A stretch of DNA of 64,000 nucleotides from Microbacterium testaceum StLB037. Its GTDB lineage: Bacteria; Actinomycetota; Actinomycetes; Actinomycetales; Microbacteriaceae. The stretch lies in assembly GCF_000202635.1 (NCBI RefSeq), contig NC_015125.1, positions 3,224,001-3,288,000 on the forward strand. Direction: 5' to 3'. The position numbers were made by a program, and so were the translations under genes. Under the pieces are notes generated by a model. It searched no databases. It worked only from the letters and a program-made list of their open reading frames with translations, and was not told the DNA's origin. Numbering within the stretch: the stretch's first letter is position 1; every line of letters begins with the position of its first letter. Shown here in pieces: positions 19,641 to 26,969 of the stretch.

Positions 19641-19731
19641 CCGAACTCCGGACTTTTCGTCGCTGGGGGCGCGATTGCCACGGATTCTTGCGGTCGCTGC
19701 CGCGTGGCATCCGAGATCTTCCGGAGTTCGG
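19641..19731. repeat. Separated 12-nt inverted repeat in the ppc-mazG intergenic region
   Basis: CCGAACTCCGGA at 19641-19652 and its exact complement TCCGGAGTTCGG at 19720-19731 are 67 nt apart. Each arm also contains the palindrome TCCGGA. It could be a pair of regulator sites or a long-range stem. Nothing else is visible in this gap. Confidence 0.5.
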
Positions 19732-19810
19732 CCCGTCTCCGACCCGTCGTGGGCGCGCGCGGGGGATACTCGGGGCAGCGGCGCCACCGTCGCCGGGGGA
19801 GGGACACGCC

Positions 19811-20464
19811 GTGACCGATGACGCGCTGCGACAGGCTGCCGACACCATGCGAACGGTCCGGGAGCGCTGCGCCTGGACGCAGACCATCGACCACCGCGAC
19901 CTCGTCCCCTACCTCGTGGAGGAGAGCGCCGAGGTCATCGACGCGGTCGAGGCGGGCACGCGCGCCGACCTGCGCGAGGAGCTCGGCGACCTGCTCTGGC
20001 AGGTGCTCTTCCACGCCGAGATCGCTGCGGGTGACCCCGATGACCCCTTCGACATCGACGATGTCGCGCGAGGCTTGACCGAGAAGATGGTGCGGCGGCA
20101 TCCGCACGTGTTCGCGGACGCCGTGGCATCCACGCCCGACGAGGTCCTCGTGCACTGGAACGCGGCGAAAGCCGCCGAGAAGCACGACCGCACGAGCGTG
20201 TTGGACGGCGTCAGCGACCACATGCCGTCGCTCGCCCTGGCGCAGAAGGTGGTCGGCAAGGCGGCGCAGGTCGGGGTCTCGGCTCCGCACCACCGGCTCG
20301 CCGACCCCGCCTCCGAGGCCGAGCTGGGCGATGCCCTGCTGGCGCTGGTGCAGCTCGGCCGTGAGCGCGGATGGGATGCCGAGCGCGCCCTGCGCGAGCG
20401 CCTGCGGACCCTGCGCGCGGAGGTGCGGGCGGCGGAGGCGGGCGCCGAAACCGCATCCGATTGA
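19811..20464 (+). CDS. mazG: MazG-family nucleoside triphosphate pyrophosphohydrolase
   Basis: 217 residues with a single MazG domain at the N-terminus. The EExxE metal-binding motif is in LVEESAEVIDAVE and the second helix pair is ELGDLLWQVLFHAEIA. It hydrolyses NTPs/dNTPs to monophosphates and clears non-canonical nucleotides. The GTG start follows GGGGGAGGG. The mycobacterial homologue (Rv1021) also sits next to mfd. The stop codon lies inside the left arm of a 52-nt palindrome. Confidence 0.9.
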   Translation: MTDDALRQAADTMRTVRERCAWTQTIDHRDLVPYLVEESAEVIDAVEAGTRADLREELGDLLWQVLFHAEIAAGDPDDPFDIDDVARGLTEKMVRRHPHVFADAVASTPDEVLVHWNAAKAAEKHDRTSVLDGVSDHMPSLALAQKVVGKAAQVGVSAPHHRLADPASEAELGDALLALVQLGRERGWDAERALRERLRTLRAEVRAAEAGAETASD

Positions 20465-20510
20465 CGAAACCGTACGCGGTGGGCGCCCATCGCCTACGGT
20501 CTCGTCAATC
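20459..20510. repeat. 52-nt near-perfect palindrome at the end of mazG
   Basis: Pairing each base with its mirror gives 24 of 26 pairs (one is G-T) with mismatches only at the 10th and 17th positions and no unpaired loop. It spans the mazG stop codon. A second, shorter piece resembling its right arm (TACGGTCTCG) follows at once. It may act as the mazG terminator, although there is no T-run. Confidence 0.75.
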
Positions 20511-20579
20511 CCGTACGGTCTCGGCGCGAAGCGCGGTTTCCCGACGCGGGGAGCCGCGGGAGCCTGGAACAATGGAACC

Positions 20580-21854
20580 GTGGCATCCGTGAACCCGCCG
20601 CGCGGAATGCGCGACTTCCTCCCCGCTGACAAGGCCCGTCGTGAGCGCGTGCTCGCCGTCATCCGCGAGCGCTACCGCGCGCACGGCTTCGACGAGATCG
20701 AGACCCCCGTCATGGAGGACTACGACCGCCTGCACGCGGGCATCGGCGGCGACAACGAGAAGCTCTCCTTCAGCATCCTCAAGCGGGGGATGGATGCCGA
20801 GGCCATCCGCGCCGCGGCCGACGATCCCGCCGCACTGGCCGACCTGGGCCTCCGTTACGACCTCACCGTCCCGCTGGCTCGCTTCTACGCGACGAACCGC
20901 GCGCAGCTCCCGGCGGTGTTCCGCTCGATCCAGATGGCACCGGTCTGGCGGGCCGAGCGCCCGCAGAAGGGGCGCTACCGCCAGTTCCTCCAGTGCGACA
21001 TCGACATCATCGGCGACGCCTCGGCGCGCGCCGAGGCGGAGCTGATGATCGCGAGCCTCGACGTGCTCGACGAGCTCGGGCTCGAGGGCGGATCGATCCG
21101 CGTCAACGACCGCCGCGTGCTCGACGCGATGCTCGACGTCTTCGGCTTCGTCCCCGACGATCGGCCCGGCGTGCTCATCACGATCGACAAGCTCGACAAG
21201 GTCGGCTCCTCGGGTGTCGTCGCCGAACTCCGGGACCGCGGCGCCGCCGCCGAGGCCGTCGATGCTCTCGCGGCCTACCTCGACCGGCCCGCGGCACCCC
21301 CGTCCTTCGACGACGCCGGGATCCGTGCGGCCTTGCCCGCCGGCATCCCGGACGAGGTCATCACCCACCTCGTGACGCTCGGCGAGACGGTCGCCGCCGC
21401 CCGCGGGGCGGACGCGCCGCTCGTCTTCGACCCGTTCCTCGTGCGTGGCATGGGGTACTACACCGGCACGATCTTCGAGCTCGCCCACCCGAGCGTCGAC
21501 TACTCGCTCGGCGGCGGGGGCCGGTACGACGGGATGATCGGTCGCTTCCTCGGGCAGCAGGTGCCGGCCGTGGGCTTCTCGATCGGGTTCGAGCGGATCG
21601 TCGACCTGCTTCCCGACACCGATGCCGCCGGAGACCGCTCCGTCGTGCTCGTGCACGATCGCGACGTGCCGCTCGCCCAGCTCCTTGCGCTCAAGACGCA
21701 CCTCGTCGCCGGTGGGGCGCGCGTGCGCGTCGAGCAGCGGCCGAAGAACATGAAAGCGCTGCTCGAGCGCTCCGCGGCCGACGGATACTCCTCGTTCGCC
21801 CCCGTCGGGGTCGACACGACGGTCGAGTCCCTGGAGCTGCGGCCGCTGAGCTGA
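20580..21854 (+). CDS. hisS: Histidine--tRNA ligase
   Basis: 424 residues, class II fold. Motif 2 (ERPQKGRYRQFLQCDIDIIG), the histidine-specific segment RGMGYYTGTIFEL and motif 3 (GGGGRYDGMIGRF) are present, then the C-terminal anticodon-binding domain. It charges tRNA-His. The start GTG gives MASVNPPRGMRDFLP, the common N-terminus. AACAAT lies 6 nt upstream, so the transcript may be leaderless. A second GTG three codons on is an alternative start. Confidence 0.95.
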   Translation: MASVNPPRGMRDFLPADKARRERVLAVIRERYRAHGFDEIETPVMEDYDRLHAGIGGDNEKLSFSILKRGMDAEAIRAAADDPAALADLGLRYDLTVPLARFYATNRAQLPAVFRSIQMAPVWRAERPQKGRYRQFLQCDIDIIGDASARAEAELMIASLDVLDELGLEGGSIRVNDRRVLDAMLDVFGFVPDDRPGVLITIDKLDKVGSSGVVAELRDRGAAAEAVDALAAYLDRPAAPPSFDDAGIRAALPAGIPDEVITHLVTLGETVAAARGADAPLVFDPFLVRGMGYYTGTIFELAHPSVDYSLGGGGRYDGMIGRFLGQQVPAVGFSIGFERIVDLLPDTDAAGDRSVVLVHDRDVPLAQLLALKTHLVAGGARVRVEQRPKNMKALLERSAADGYSSFAPVGVDTTVESLELRPLS

Positions 21855-22200
21855 GACAGCTGCGCGCGTGAACGGCTCGAGGCGCGGCTCGCGGCGGCCG
21901 ATCGTGAGGTTCCTGATTCTGTCGAAGGGATCGGCCGTGTGAGGGGTTGTGGCGACGTGCATGTCGGCAGGGTGAGCAGCTGACCGCGGGCAGACGATCA
22001 CGCGTACCAATCTGCGATGAGCGAGCGGGCCGTCGTGCCCACCGACACCGCAGCTCGAGCCCCGGACGGCCTCGAGGCGGAGAACGCCGGTTCTACCGTG
22101 TCTGCGGAACGGGGACCACGTGGTCTGCGTCTGTCACCGAACTCAGGGGAACCATGTTCGACATTCATTTCGTCCGCCAAGAACGTCTGCGCGCCTGGAT
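21855..22200. other. Intergenic stretch after hisS without a supported gene
   Basis: No reading frame here has a protein-like composition. The block contains a possible -10 (TACCGT near 22095) ahead of the small membrane protein. Composition is slightly less GC-rich towards the right, as in the following gene, which fits an acquired segment bounded by the IS element. Confidence 0.4.
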
Positions 22201-22512
22201 ATGCGTTTCGCTCAGCGTGGCCTGCACGCGATGAACATGGAGGCCTTCGCGGCGTTGTGGCCACGCATCGCCTACTGGGTGCTCTGGGCATCGATCCTCG
22301 CGATCTTGGCGACCGGGATGATCCTGCTAGCTGTCGGGCAGACGGTGGAATGGATACCGAACGCCGGAAATCCCAACGTGTACCAAGCTCAGACCGTGAG
22401 CCTCGTGCCCGCAGGGGGCGCGCTGAGCGGAATCGGGGGTCTCGCGGTGATTGCGACTCTCATGCTCGAAGCGTTCGTCGGACCTTTGCATCGACGTCGA
22501 TCACAGCACTAG
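22201..22512 (+). CDS. Small hypothetical membrane protein
   Basis: 103 residues if the ATG before RFAQRGLHA is used; ATGs at codons 11 and 13 are equally possible, and none has a clear ribosome site. Two hydrophobic helices (IAYWVLWASILAILATGMILL and GGLAVIATLMLEAFVG) flank a polar segment (EWIPNAGNPNVYQAQ), and the tail is basic. I do not recognise the family. It lies between hisS and the IS element, with a hairpin terminator 24 nt after its stop, and is probably part of a small accessory insert. Confidence 0.5.
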   Translation: MRFAQRGLHAMNMEAFAALWPRIAYWVLWASILAILATGMILLAVGQTVEWIPNAGNPNVYQAQTVSLVPAGGALSGIGGLAVIATLMLEAFVGPLHRRRSQH

Positions 22513-22535
22513 TCCCGGTCGGCCGTATCTGGGAC

Positions 22536-22568
22536 AGGGCGGTGGTCGATGGTGATGACCACCGCCCT
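22536..22568. terminator. Hairpin, 12-bp stem, originally shared by two converging genes
   Basis: AGGGCGGTGGTC pairs with GACCACCGCCCT across a 9-nt loop. Before the IS inserted, this hairpin lay about 30 nt beyond the stop of the minus-strand MmyB-type regulator. The element now separates that gene from it. Confidence 0.75.
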
Positions 22569-22598
22569 CGCCGAGTTCGGTTCCCTCGTTCACGGCTA

Positions 22599-22619
22599 GG
22601 GCGTGTCTTGTAATTGGTC
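22599..22619. repeat. Left terminal inverted repeat of the IS element
   Basis: Starts GGGCGTGTCTTGTAATTGG; the complementary right end occupies 23519-23537, with one mismatch inside. Confidence 0.88.
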
Positions 22620-22645
22620 GGTGTGTTGGCTGAGATGCTGGCAGG

Positions 22646-23041
22646 GTGTCGCGTTTCGTGTTGCTCTCGGATGATCAGTTCGTGTTGATCGCTGATCTTC
22701 TCCCTGGGCCTACGGGTAGGAAGGGGCGTCCGTTCGCGGACGCGCGGACGATGGTCGAGGGCATCGTTTACCGGTACCGGACCGGGATAGCCTGGCGGGA
22801 TCTGCCGCGGACGTTCGGGCCGTGGCAGACGGTGTGGGCTTGGCATCGCCGTCTCGCGGCCGATGGCACCTGGGACGTCGTGCTCGACCGACTGGTCAGC
22901 GCTGCGGACACCGCTGGCGCGGTGGACTGGTCGGTGTCAGTGGACTCCACGATTGCGCGCGCCCACCAGCACGCGACGAACATCTCCCGGGTTACGGGGG
23001 GCTTCGTCGAATTACACGAATCCGCGACTCGAGCCGCCTGA
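22646..23041 (+). CDS. IS5-family transposase, first reading frame (orfA)
   Basis: 131 residues. The N-terminal DUF4096-type DNA-binding region (LLSDDQFVLIADLLPGP, IAWRDLP, FGPWQTVWAWHRR) is followed by the first catalytic Asp in WSVSVDSTIARAHQH. It continues past a run of six G (22996-23001), where the second frame takes over by a +1 (or -2) shift, and then runs to TGA. By itself it lacks the second Asp and the Glu of the DDE triad. Confidence 0.85.
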   Translation: MSRFVLLSDDQFVLIADLLPGPTGRKGRPFADARTMVEGIVYRYRTGIAWRDLPRTFGPWQTVWAWHRRLAADGTWDVVLDRLVSAADTAGAVDWSVSVDSTIARAHQHATNISRVTGGFVELHESATRAA

Positions 23042-23540
23042 CCACGGCTTCGGTCGCTCCCGCGGAGGCCTGTCCACGAAGATTCACCAGCTCGTCGACG
23101 GTCATGGACTGCCCTTGGTGACATTGGTCACCCCCGGACAAGCGGGCGACTCGCCGATGCTGCTGCCCCTGCTGGCCGAACTCCGCGTCACCCGGCCGGT
23201 CGGACGCCCGCGCACCCGACCCGATCGAGTGCGCGGCGACAAGGCGTACTCATCCCGAGCGATCCGCGCCCACCTTCGCAGCCGTGGCATCGAAGCAGTG
23301 ATCCCGGAGCCCCGCGACCAGCAAGGCCACCGGAAACGGCGCGGATCCCGAGGCGGACGCCCCGTCTCCTACAACCCGGTCGACTACCGCAACCGCAACG
23401 TCATCGAACGCGGCTTCTGCCGAGTCAAACAATGGCGAGGCCTCGCTACCCGCTACGACAAGCTGGCAATCGTCTACCGCGCCGCGGTCGTCCTCAACGC
23501 CGTCATCGCCTGGCTACGCCATTTACAAGACACGCCCTAG
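22863..23540 (+). CDS. IS5-family transposase, second reading frame (orfB)
   Basis: The meaningful part begins near the G6 run (GASSNYTNPRLEPPDHG) and contains GRSRGGLSTKIH, the second catalytic Asp in VRGDKAYSS and the Glu in NVIERGFCRVKQWR; residues upstream of the shift are out-of-frame sequence. With orfA the complete DDE set is present, so a frameshifted product could be active. The stop TAG is completed outside the element by the duplicated TA and the next G. Confidence 0.82.
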   Translation: MAPGTSCSTDWSALRTPLARWTGRCQWTPRLRAPTSTRRTSPGLRGASSNYTNPRLEPPDHGFGRSRGGLSTKIHQLVDGHGLPLVTLVTPGQAGDSPMLLPLLAELRVTRPVGRPRTRPDRVRGDKAYSSRAIRAHLRSRGIEAVIPEPRDQQGHRKRRGSRGGRPVSYNPVDYRNRNVIERGFCRVKQWRGLATRYDKLAIVYRAAVVLNAVIAWLRHLQDTP

Positions 23541-24394
23541 GCGACCGCGCTGATCAGCGCCTCGTCCGGACTCTCCGCCGCGAGCCGCTCCAGGCGGGCC
23601 GCGGTCGCGTCGTCGCGCGGCGCGAACCAGACGACGCGCGAGCCCAGTCCCTCGTCGATCCACAGGCTCGACATCTCGAGGTGCAGCTCGCCGACGCGGG
23701 GGTGCACGAGGTTCTTGGGAGCGTTGCGCTCCCCGCCGACGTCGCCCAGTCGCCACAGCTCCGCGAAGCGCGGCGAGGTGGCTTCGAGCTCGGCGACGAA
23801 ACGCTGCCAGGCCGGTTCTTCGTGGTGCCGACCGTAGGCGGCGCGCAGGCGCGCGGCGATCCGTCGCTGCGCGTGATCCAGGTCGACGTGGGCGCGCTGC
23901 CACGCGGTGTCGGTGAACAGCAGCACGGCGCAGTTGCGGCGTTCGACGGGCAGCTCGTCGAGGTCGTCGAAGAGGTAGCGGTACGAGCGGTTGTACGCGC
24001 GGATGTCGAAACGCGAGGTCTGCACCGCCGCCGGGTAGGGCAACAGCTTCTCGAGGAGGTCGAGGTGCGTCTGCCCGACGCACTGCCGCGCCTCGCGATC
24101 GGGCAGGGGGAGGTCGGCGAGGGCGAACAGGTGGTCGCGTTCGTCGTCGCTCAGCAGCAGCGCTCGGGCGATCGCGGCCACCACCTGCGCGGACGCGGCG
24201 ATCGGGCGCCCCTGCTCGAGCCAGGTGTACCAGGTGAGTCCGACACCGGCGAGCTGCGCGACCTCCTCGCGCCGCAGGCCCGCGACGCGACGGCGCGCCC
24301 CGTCGGGAAGGCCGACGTCGGCGGGACGCAGGCGCGCGCGGCGGCTGCGCAGGAACCCCGCGAACTCGGCGCGGGCGTCGTCGGACCGACTCAT
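23537..24394 (-). CDS. Helix-turn-helix regulator with MmyB-like ligand-binding domain
   Basis: 285 residues. An XRE-type HTH is at about 35-85 (LRREEVAQLAGVGLTWYTWLEQGR), then the MmyB-like PAS-type domain (RYLFDDLDELPVERRNCAVLLFTD and the C-terminal LEMSSLWIDEG region) that in relatives binds a fatty acid. Such proteins usually control an adjacent oxidoreductase or exporter; here the divergent neighbour is an MFS exporter. GAGGGAGGG precedes the ATG. The IS element lies exactly at its TAG stop without changing the protein. Confidence 0.85.
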   Translation of the reverse strand: MSRSDDARAEFAGFLRSRRARLRPADVGLPDGARRRVAGLRREEVAQLAGVGLTWYTWLEQGRPIAASAQVVAAIARALLLSDDERDHLFALADLPLPDREARQCVGQTHLDLLEKLLPYPAAVQTSRFDIRAYNRSYRYLFDDLDELPVERRNCAVLLFTDTAWQRAHVDLDHAQRRIAARLRAAYGRHHEEPAWQRFVAELEATSPRFAELWRLGDVGGERNAPKNLVHPRVGELHLEMSSLWIDEGLGSRVVWFAPRDDATAARLERLAAESPDEALISAVA

Positions 24395-24465
24395 GGCATC
24401 CCTCCCTCTCCGGTGATCCTAGGACCGCCCTCCGACACGTCCTCGCGCGGTGGGGAGTGCTCTCA

Positions 24466-24499
24466 GTACCAGGATGAAGGCACTCCTGGTACCAGGATG
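24466..24499. promoter_or_regulatory. Repeated GTACCAGGATG sites with a 14-nt palindrome, putative operator
   Basis: GTACCAGGATG occurs at 24466-24476 and again at 24489-24499, 23 nt apart (about two helical turns). The second copy is part of the perfect palindrome TCCTGGTACCAGGA (24484-24497). The sites lie between the divergent MmyB-type regulator and the MFS gene. Confidence 0.65.
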
Positions 24500-24521
24500 C
24501 CAAGGTCTCCATGCTGTCACC

Positions 24522-25982
24522 ATGACCACCTCCGCACATCCCGCCACCGGCAGCGCTCCCGTGCCGATCCGCCCGGGCCTGCCCGATCCCGGCACGGCCG
24601 AGGGCGTGCCGACATGGCGCTATCTCGGCTTCCTCCTCGGCCCCGGCGTGGGGACGTTCGCCTTCAACGCGGTCACGGTGATCCTGCCGACGCTGCGCGA
24701 ACGCTTCGGTGCGGGCGACGTGGCTCTCGAACTCGTCATCGCGGGGTACGGCATCCCGTTCGCCGTCCTGCTGATCCTGGGCGGGCGCCTCGGCGACCGC
24801 TTCGGGCGCCACCGTCTCTACGCGATCGGCATGGGGCTCTTCCTCGTCTCCGCGATCGCGTGCGCCCTCGCCCCCTCGATCGAGACGTTGATCGCCGCCC
24901 GCGTGGTGCAGGGCGTCGGTGCGGCGTTGTGCACCCCGCAGGTGCTCGGGACCATCCAGGCGACCTCGCGAGGGGCGGCTCGCACCCGGGCGATCGCCGC
25001 GTTCGGCGCGAGCGGCGGGATCGGGGCCGCGGTCGGGCAGGTCGCCGGCGGGGCTCTCGCGGCGGTGTCGTTCGGCCCCGTCGAGGGGTGGCGCGCGGTG
25101 TTCGTCGTGGTCGCGCTCATCGCGGTGGCCGCGATCGTCCTCGCTCCGCTGGCGCCGAGGTCTCGGGCGCACGAGGTGGTCGCTATCGACCTCGTCGGAA
25201 CCGCGGCGCTGGCCCTCGGCATCCTGGCCGCCTCCGTCGCGCTGACGTTCGGCCCGGCGTGGAACTGGTCGTGGCCGGTCGCCGTCGCCCTCCTGGTCGC
25301 CGCCCTGGCGCTGTGGGGCATGTGGAGGCACCAGGATGCCATCGAGTGCTCCGGCCGCGTCCCGCTGCTGCCTCCGAGCGTCTTGCGCCTGCGCCCCCTG
25401 CAACTCGGCCTGATCGCGGCGGGGCTGTTCTTCGCCGGGTATTCCGCCCTGCTGTACGTCTTCCCGCGCGCGGTCGAGGCCGGAGGCCTGACCTCGCTCC
25501 AGGCCGGCATGGCGCTGCTGCCGTTCGCGGTCGTGTTCGCCGGGATGTCCCTGGCCGTCGCTCGCATCCAGAGCCGTCTGGGTGACGCGACGCTCATCCT
25601 CGGCGTCTCCCTGCAGATCGTGGCGCTCCTCGCGATGGGCGGCACCCTCGCGGTGGCGTGGGGGAGCGACATCGGTCTGTGGCTGCAGCCCGCGCTCGTG
25701 ATCCTCGGCGCGGGTCAGGCGCTCATCTTCTCCCCGCTGACCCAGCTCGTCGTGCGCGAGGTGCCGGTCGAGGCGGCGGGTCTGTCGGGCGGGATGTTCA
25801 GCACCGCCCAGCAGCTCGCACTGTCGTTCGGGGTGATCGTGATCGGGGGACTCGTGAGCCTCACCGGCGCGGCCGGCCGCGACGAGCTCCTCGCCGGGCT
25901 CGCCCTCGACATCGCGCTCGCCGTGGCGGTGCTGATCGTCGCCGTCGCCCTCCGCTCCCGCGCGCGCCGCCCCTCCCGCTGA
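24522..25982 (+). CDS. MFS transporter, DHA2 (EmrB/QacA-like) drug-efflux family
   Basis: 486 residues with about 14 membrane segments. Motif A appears as GGRLGDRFGRHRLY near 90, and motif C-like glycines are in the fifth helix region (GASGGIGAAVGQVAGG). Such proteins export drugs or other hydrophobic compounds by proton antiport. The ATG before TTSAHPATG was chosen because longer starts would run into the operator sites. Regulation by the divergent MmyB-type protein is likely from layout. The substrate is unknown. Confidence 0.83.
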   Translation: MTTSAHPATGSAPVPIRPGLPDPGTAEGVPTWRYLGFLLGPGVGTFAFNAVTVILPTLRERFGAGDVALELVIAGYGIPFAVLLILGGRLGDRFGRHRLYAIGMGLFLVSAIACALAPSIETLIAARVVQGVGAALCTPQVLGTIQATSRGAARTRAIAAFGASGGIGAAVGQVAGGALAAVSFGPVEGWRAVFVVVALIAVAAIVLAPLAPRSRAHEVVAIDLVGTAALALGILAASVALTFGPAWNWSWPVAVALLVAALALWGMWRHQDAIECSGRVPLLPPSVLRLRPLQLGLIAAGLFFAGYSALLYVFPRAVEAGGLTSLQAGMALLPFAVVFAGMSLAVARIQSRLGDATLILGVSLQIVALLAMGGTLAVAWGSDIGLWLQPALVILGAGQALIFSPLTQLVVREVPVEAAGLSGGMFSTAQQLALSFGVIVIGGLVSLTGAAGRDELLAGLALDIALAVAVLIVAVALRSRARRPSR

Positions 25983-25985
25983 CGC

Positions 25986-26048
25986 GCGGGCGGGGACGCG
26001 CCGACGCGGACGTGCCGGCGGGGTCGTGCGGGCGGGGACGCGCCGACG
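25986..26048. repeat. 21-nt perfect direct repeat in the gap before the SGNH gene
   Basis: GCGGGCGGGGACGCGCCGACG occurs at 25986-26006 and 26028-26048, period 42 nt. The 155-nt gap between the MFS and SGNH genes contains little else. Confidence 0.7.
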
Positions 26049-26137
26049 GGAAAGACACCGGATGCCGCGGCCCCGGCGTCGCCCCACCGTCACGGGGCGT
26101 CCACCGGGCGTTCACCGCGGGCGGGTGTCATCGGAGG

Positions 26138-26947
26138 ATGCGCGTGCGTCGTCCGGTGACCCTGACCGCCGCCTCCTCGGTGGCCGTGCTCGGCGCGACC
26201 GCCGTGGCGATGCGGACGCTCATCTCCCGGCAGGCCGCGATCGCACGCCGCCGCATCGGCAAGCCGCTGGGGGAGCAGGCTCTCGACGCCGACCGGGTCT
26301 GGCGGCGCAAGAAGCATCCGGGAGAACCGGTCGAATTGCTGCTCCTCGGCGACTCGATCGCCGCGGGGCTCGGTGCAGGGCACCGCCGGGACACGCTGGG
26401 TGCCCGGCTCGCCAAGGGCATCGCGCGCGAGGCGGTTCGTCCCGTGCGCCTCCGCACCGCCGCGGTCGTGGGGTCCGAGACCTCGGCGCTCGCCCTCCAA
26501 CTCGCCGAGCTCCCTCCCGACTACCGCGCCGACGTCGCCGTCATCGTCGTGGGCGGGAACGACGTCACCCACAGGGTGCCCGCGAACCGCGCCGCCGCGC
26601 AGCTCGAGGAGGCCATCGGCATCCTGAGAGAGCGGGGGATGCCGGTGGTCGTCGGCACGTGCCCCGATCTCGGCACCCTGCGGGCCGTGCCGCAGCCGCT
26701 GCGCACCCTGGCGTCGCGCTCGTCGCGACAGCTGGCCGCGGCCCAGGCGCGTGCCGCCCACCGGGCGGGGGCGCGCGTGGTCGGGCTCGCGCGGGCGGTG
26801 GGGCCGGTGTTCGCCGAACGCCCCGATGAGATGTTCAGCATCGATCGGTTCCACCCCAGCGCCCTCGGCTACCGCCGCACCGCCGACGCGCTGCTGCCGG
26901 CGGTGCTCGCCACGCTGCCGACCGCTCCTTCCTCGGCCAACCCATAG
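26138..26947 (+). CDS. SGNH/GDSL-family hydrolase with N-terminal membrane anchor
   Basis: 269 residues. An uncleaved-looking hydrophobic N-terminus (about 8-28) precedes the SGNH core: block I LLLGDSIAAGLG (catalytic Ser), VVGGND (block III Gly-Asn-Asp) and block V DRFHPS (Asp-x2-His). It is probably an extracytoplasmic esterase or lipase-like hydrolase. GGAGG abuts the ATG directly; a GTG two codons later has a 6-nt spacer and may be the true start. Substrate not predictable. Confidence 0.82.
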   Translation: MRVRRPVTLTAASSVAVLGATAVAMRTLISRQAAIARRRIGKPLGEQALDADRVWRRKKHPGEPVELLLLGDSIAAGLGAGHRRDTLGARLAKGIAREAVRPVRLRTAAVVGSETSALALQLAELPPDYRADVAVIVVGGNDVTHRVPANRAAAQLEEAIGILRERGMPVVVGTCPDLGTLRAVPQPLRTLASRSSRQLAAAQARAAHRAGARVVGLARAVGPVFAERPDEMFSIDRFHPSALGYRRTADALLPAVLATLPTAPSSANP

Positions 26948-26969
26948 CCCGCCGCCGTACTCTTCCGGC

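Larger units (their letters stand above)
22599..23537 (+). mobile_element. IS5-family (IS427-type) insertion sequence, 939 bp
   Basis: The terminal inverted repeats begin GGGCGTGTCTTGTAA at the left and end with its exact complement at the right; the match extends to 19 of 20 bases. A 2-bp TA is duplicated on both sides (22597-22598 and 23538-23539), as expected for the IS427 group. The element contains a transposase split between two frames. The near-perfect ends and clean duplication suggest recent insertion. Confidence 0.93.

Noticed and set aside
22017..22613. 198-codon plus-strand frame overlapping the small membrane protein
   Set aside because: Arg/Ser-rich composition typical of an out-of-frame read and no homology-like motifs; the overlapping frame encodes clear membrane helices.
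21855..25982. Genomic island or prophage with integrase
   Set aside because: Only one IS element is present; no integrase, phage genes or attachment-site repeats were found at the borders.
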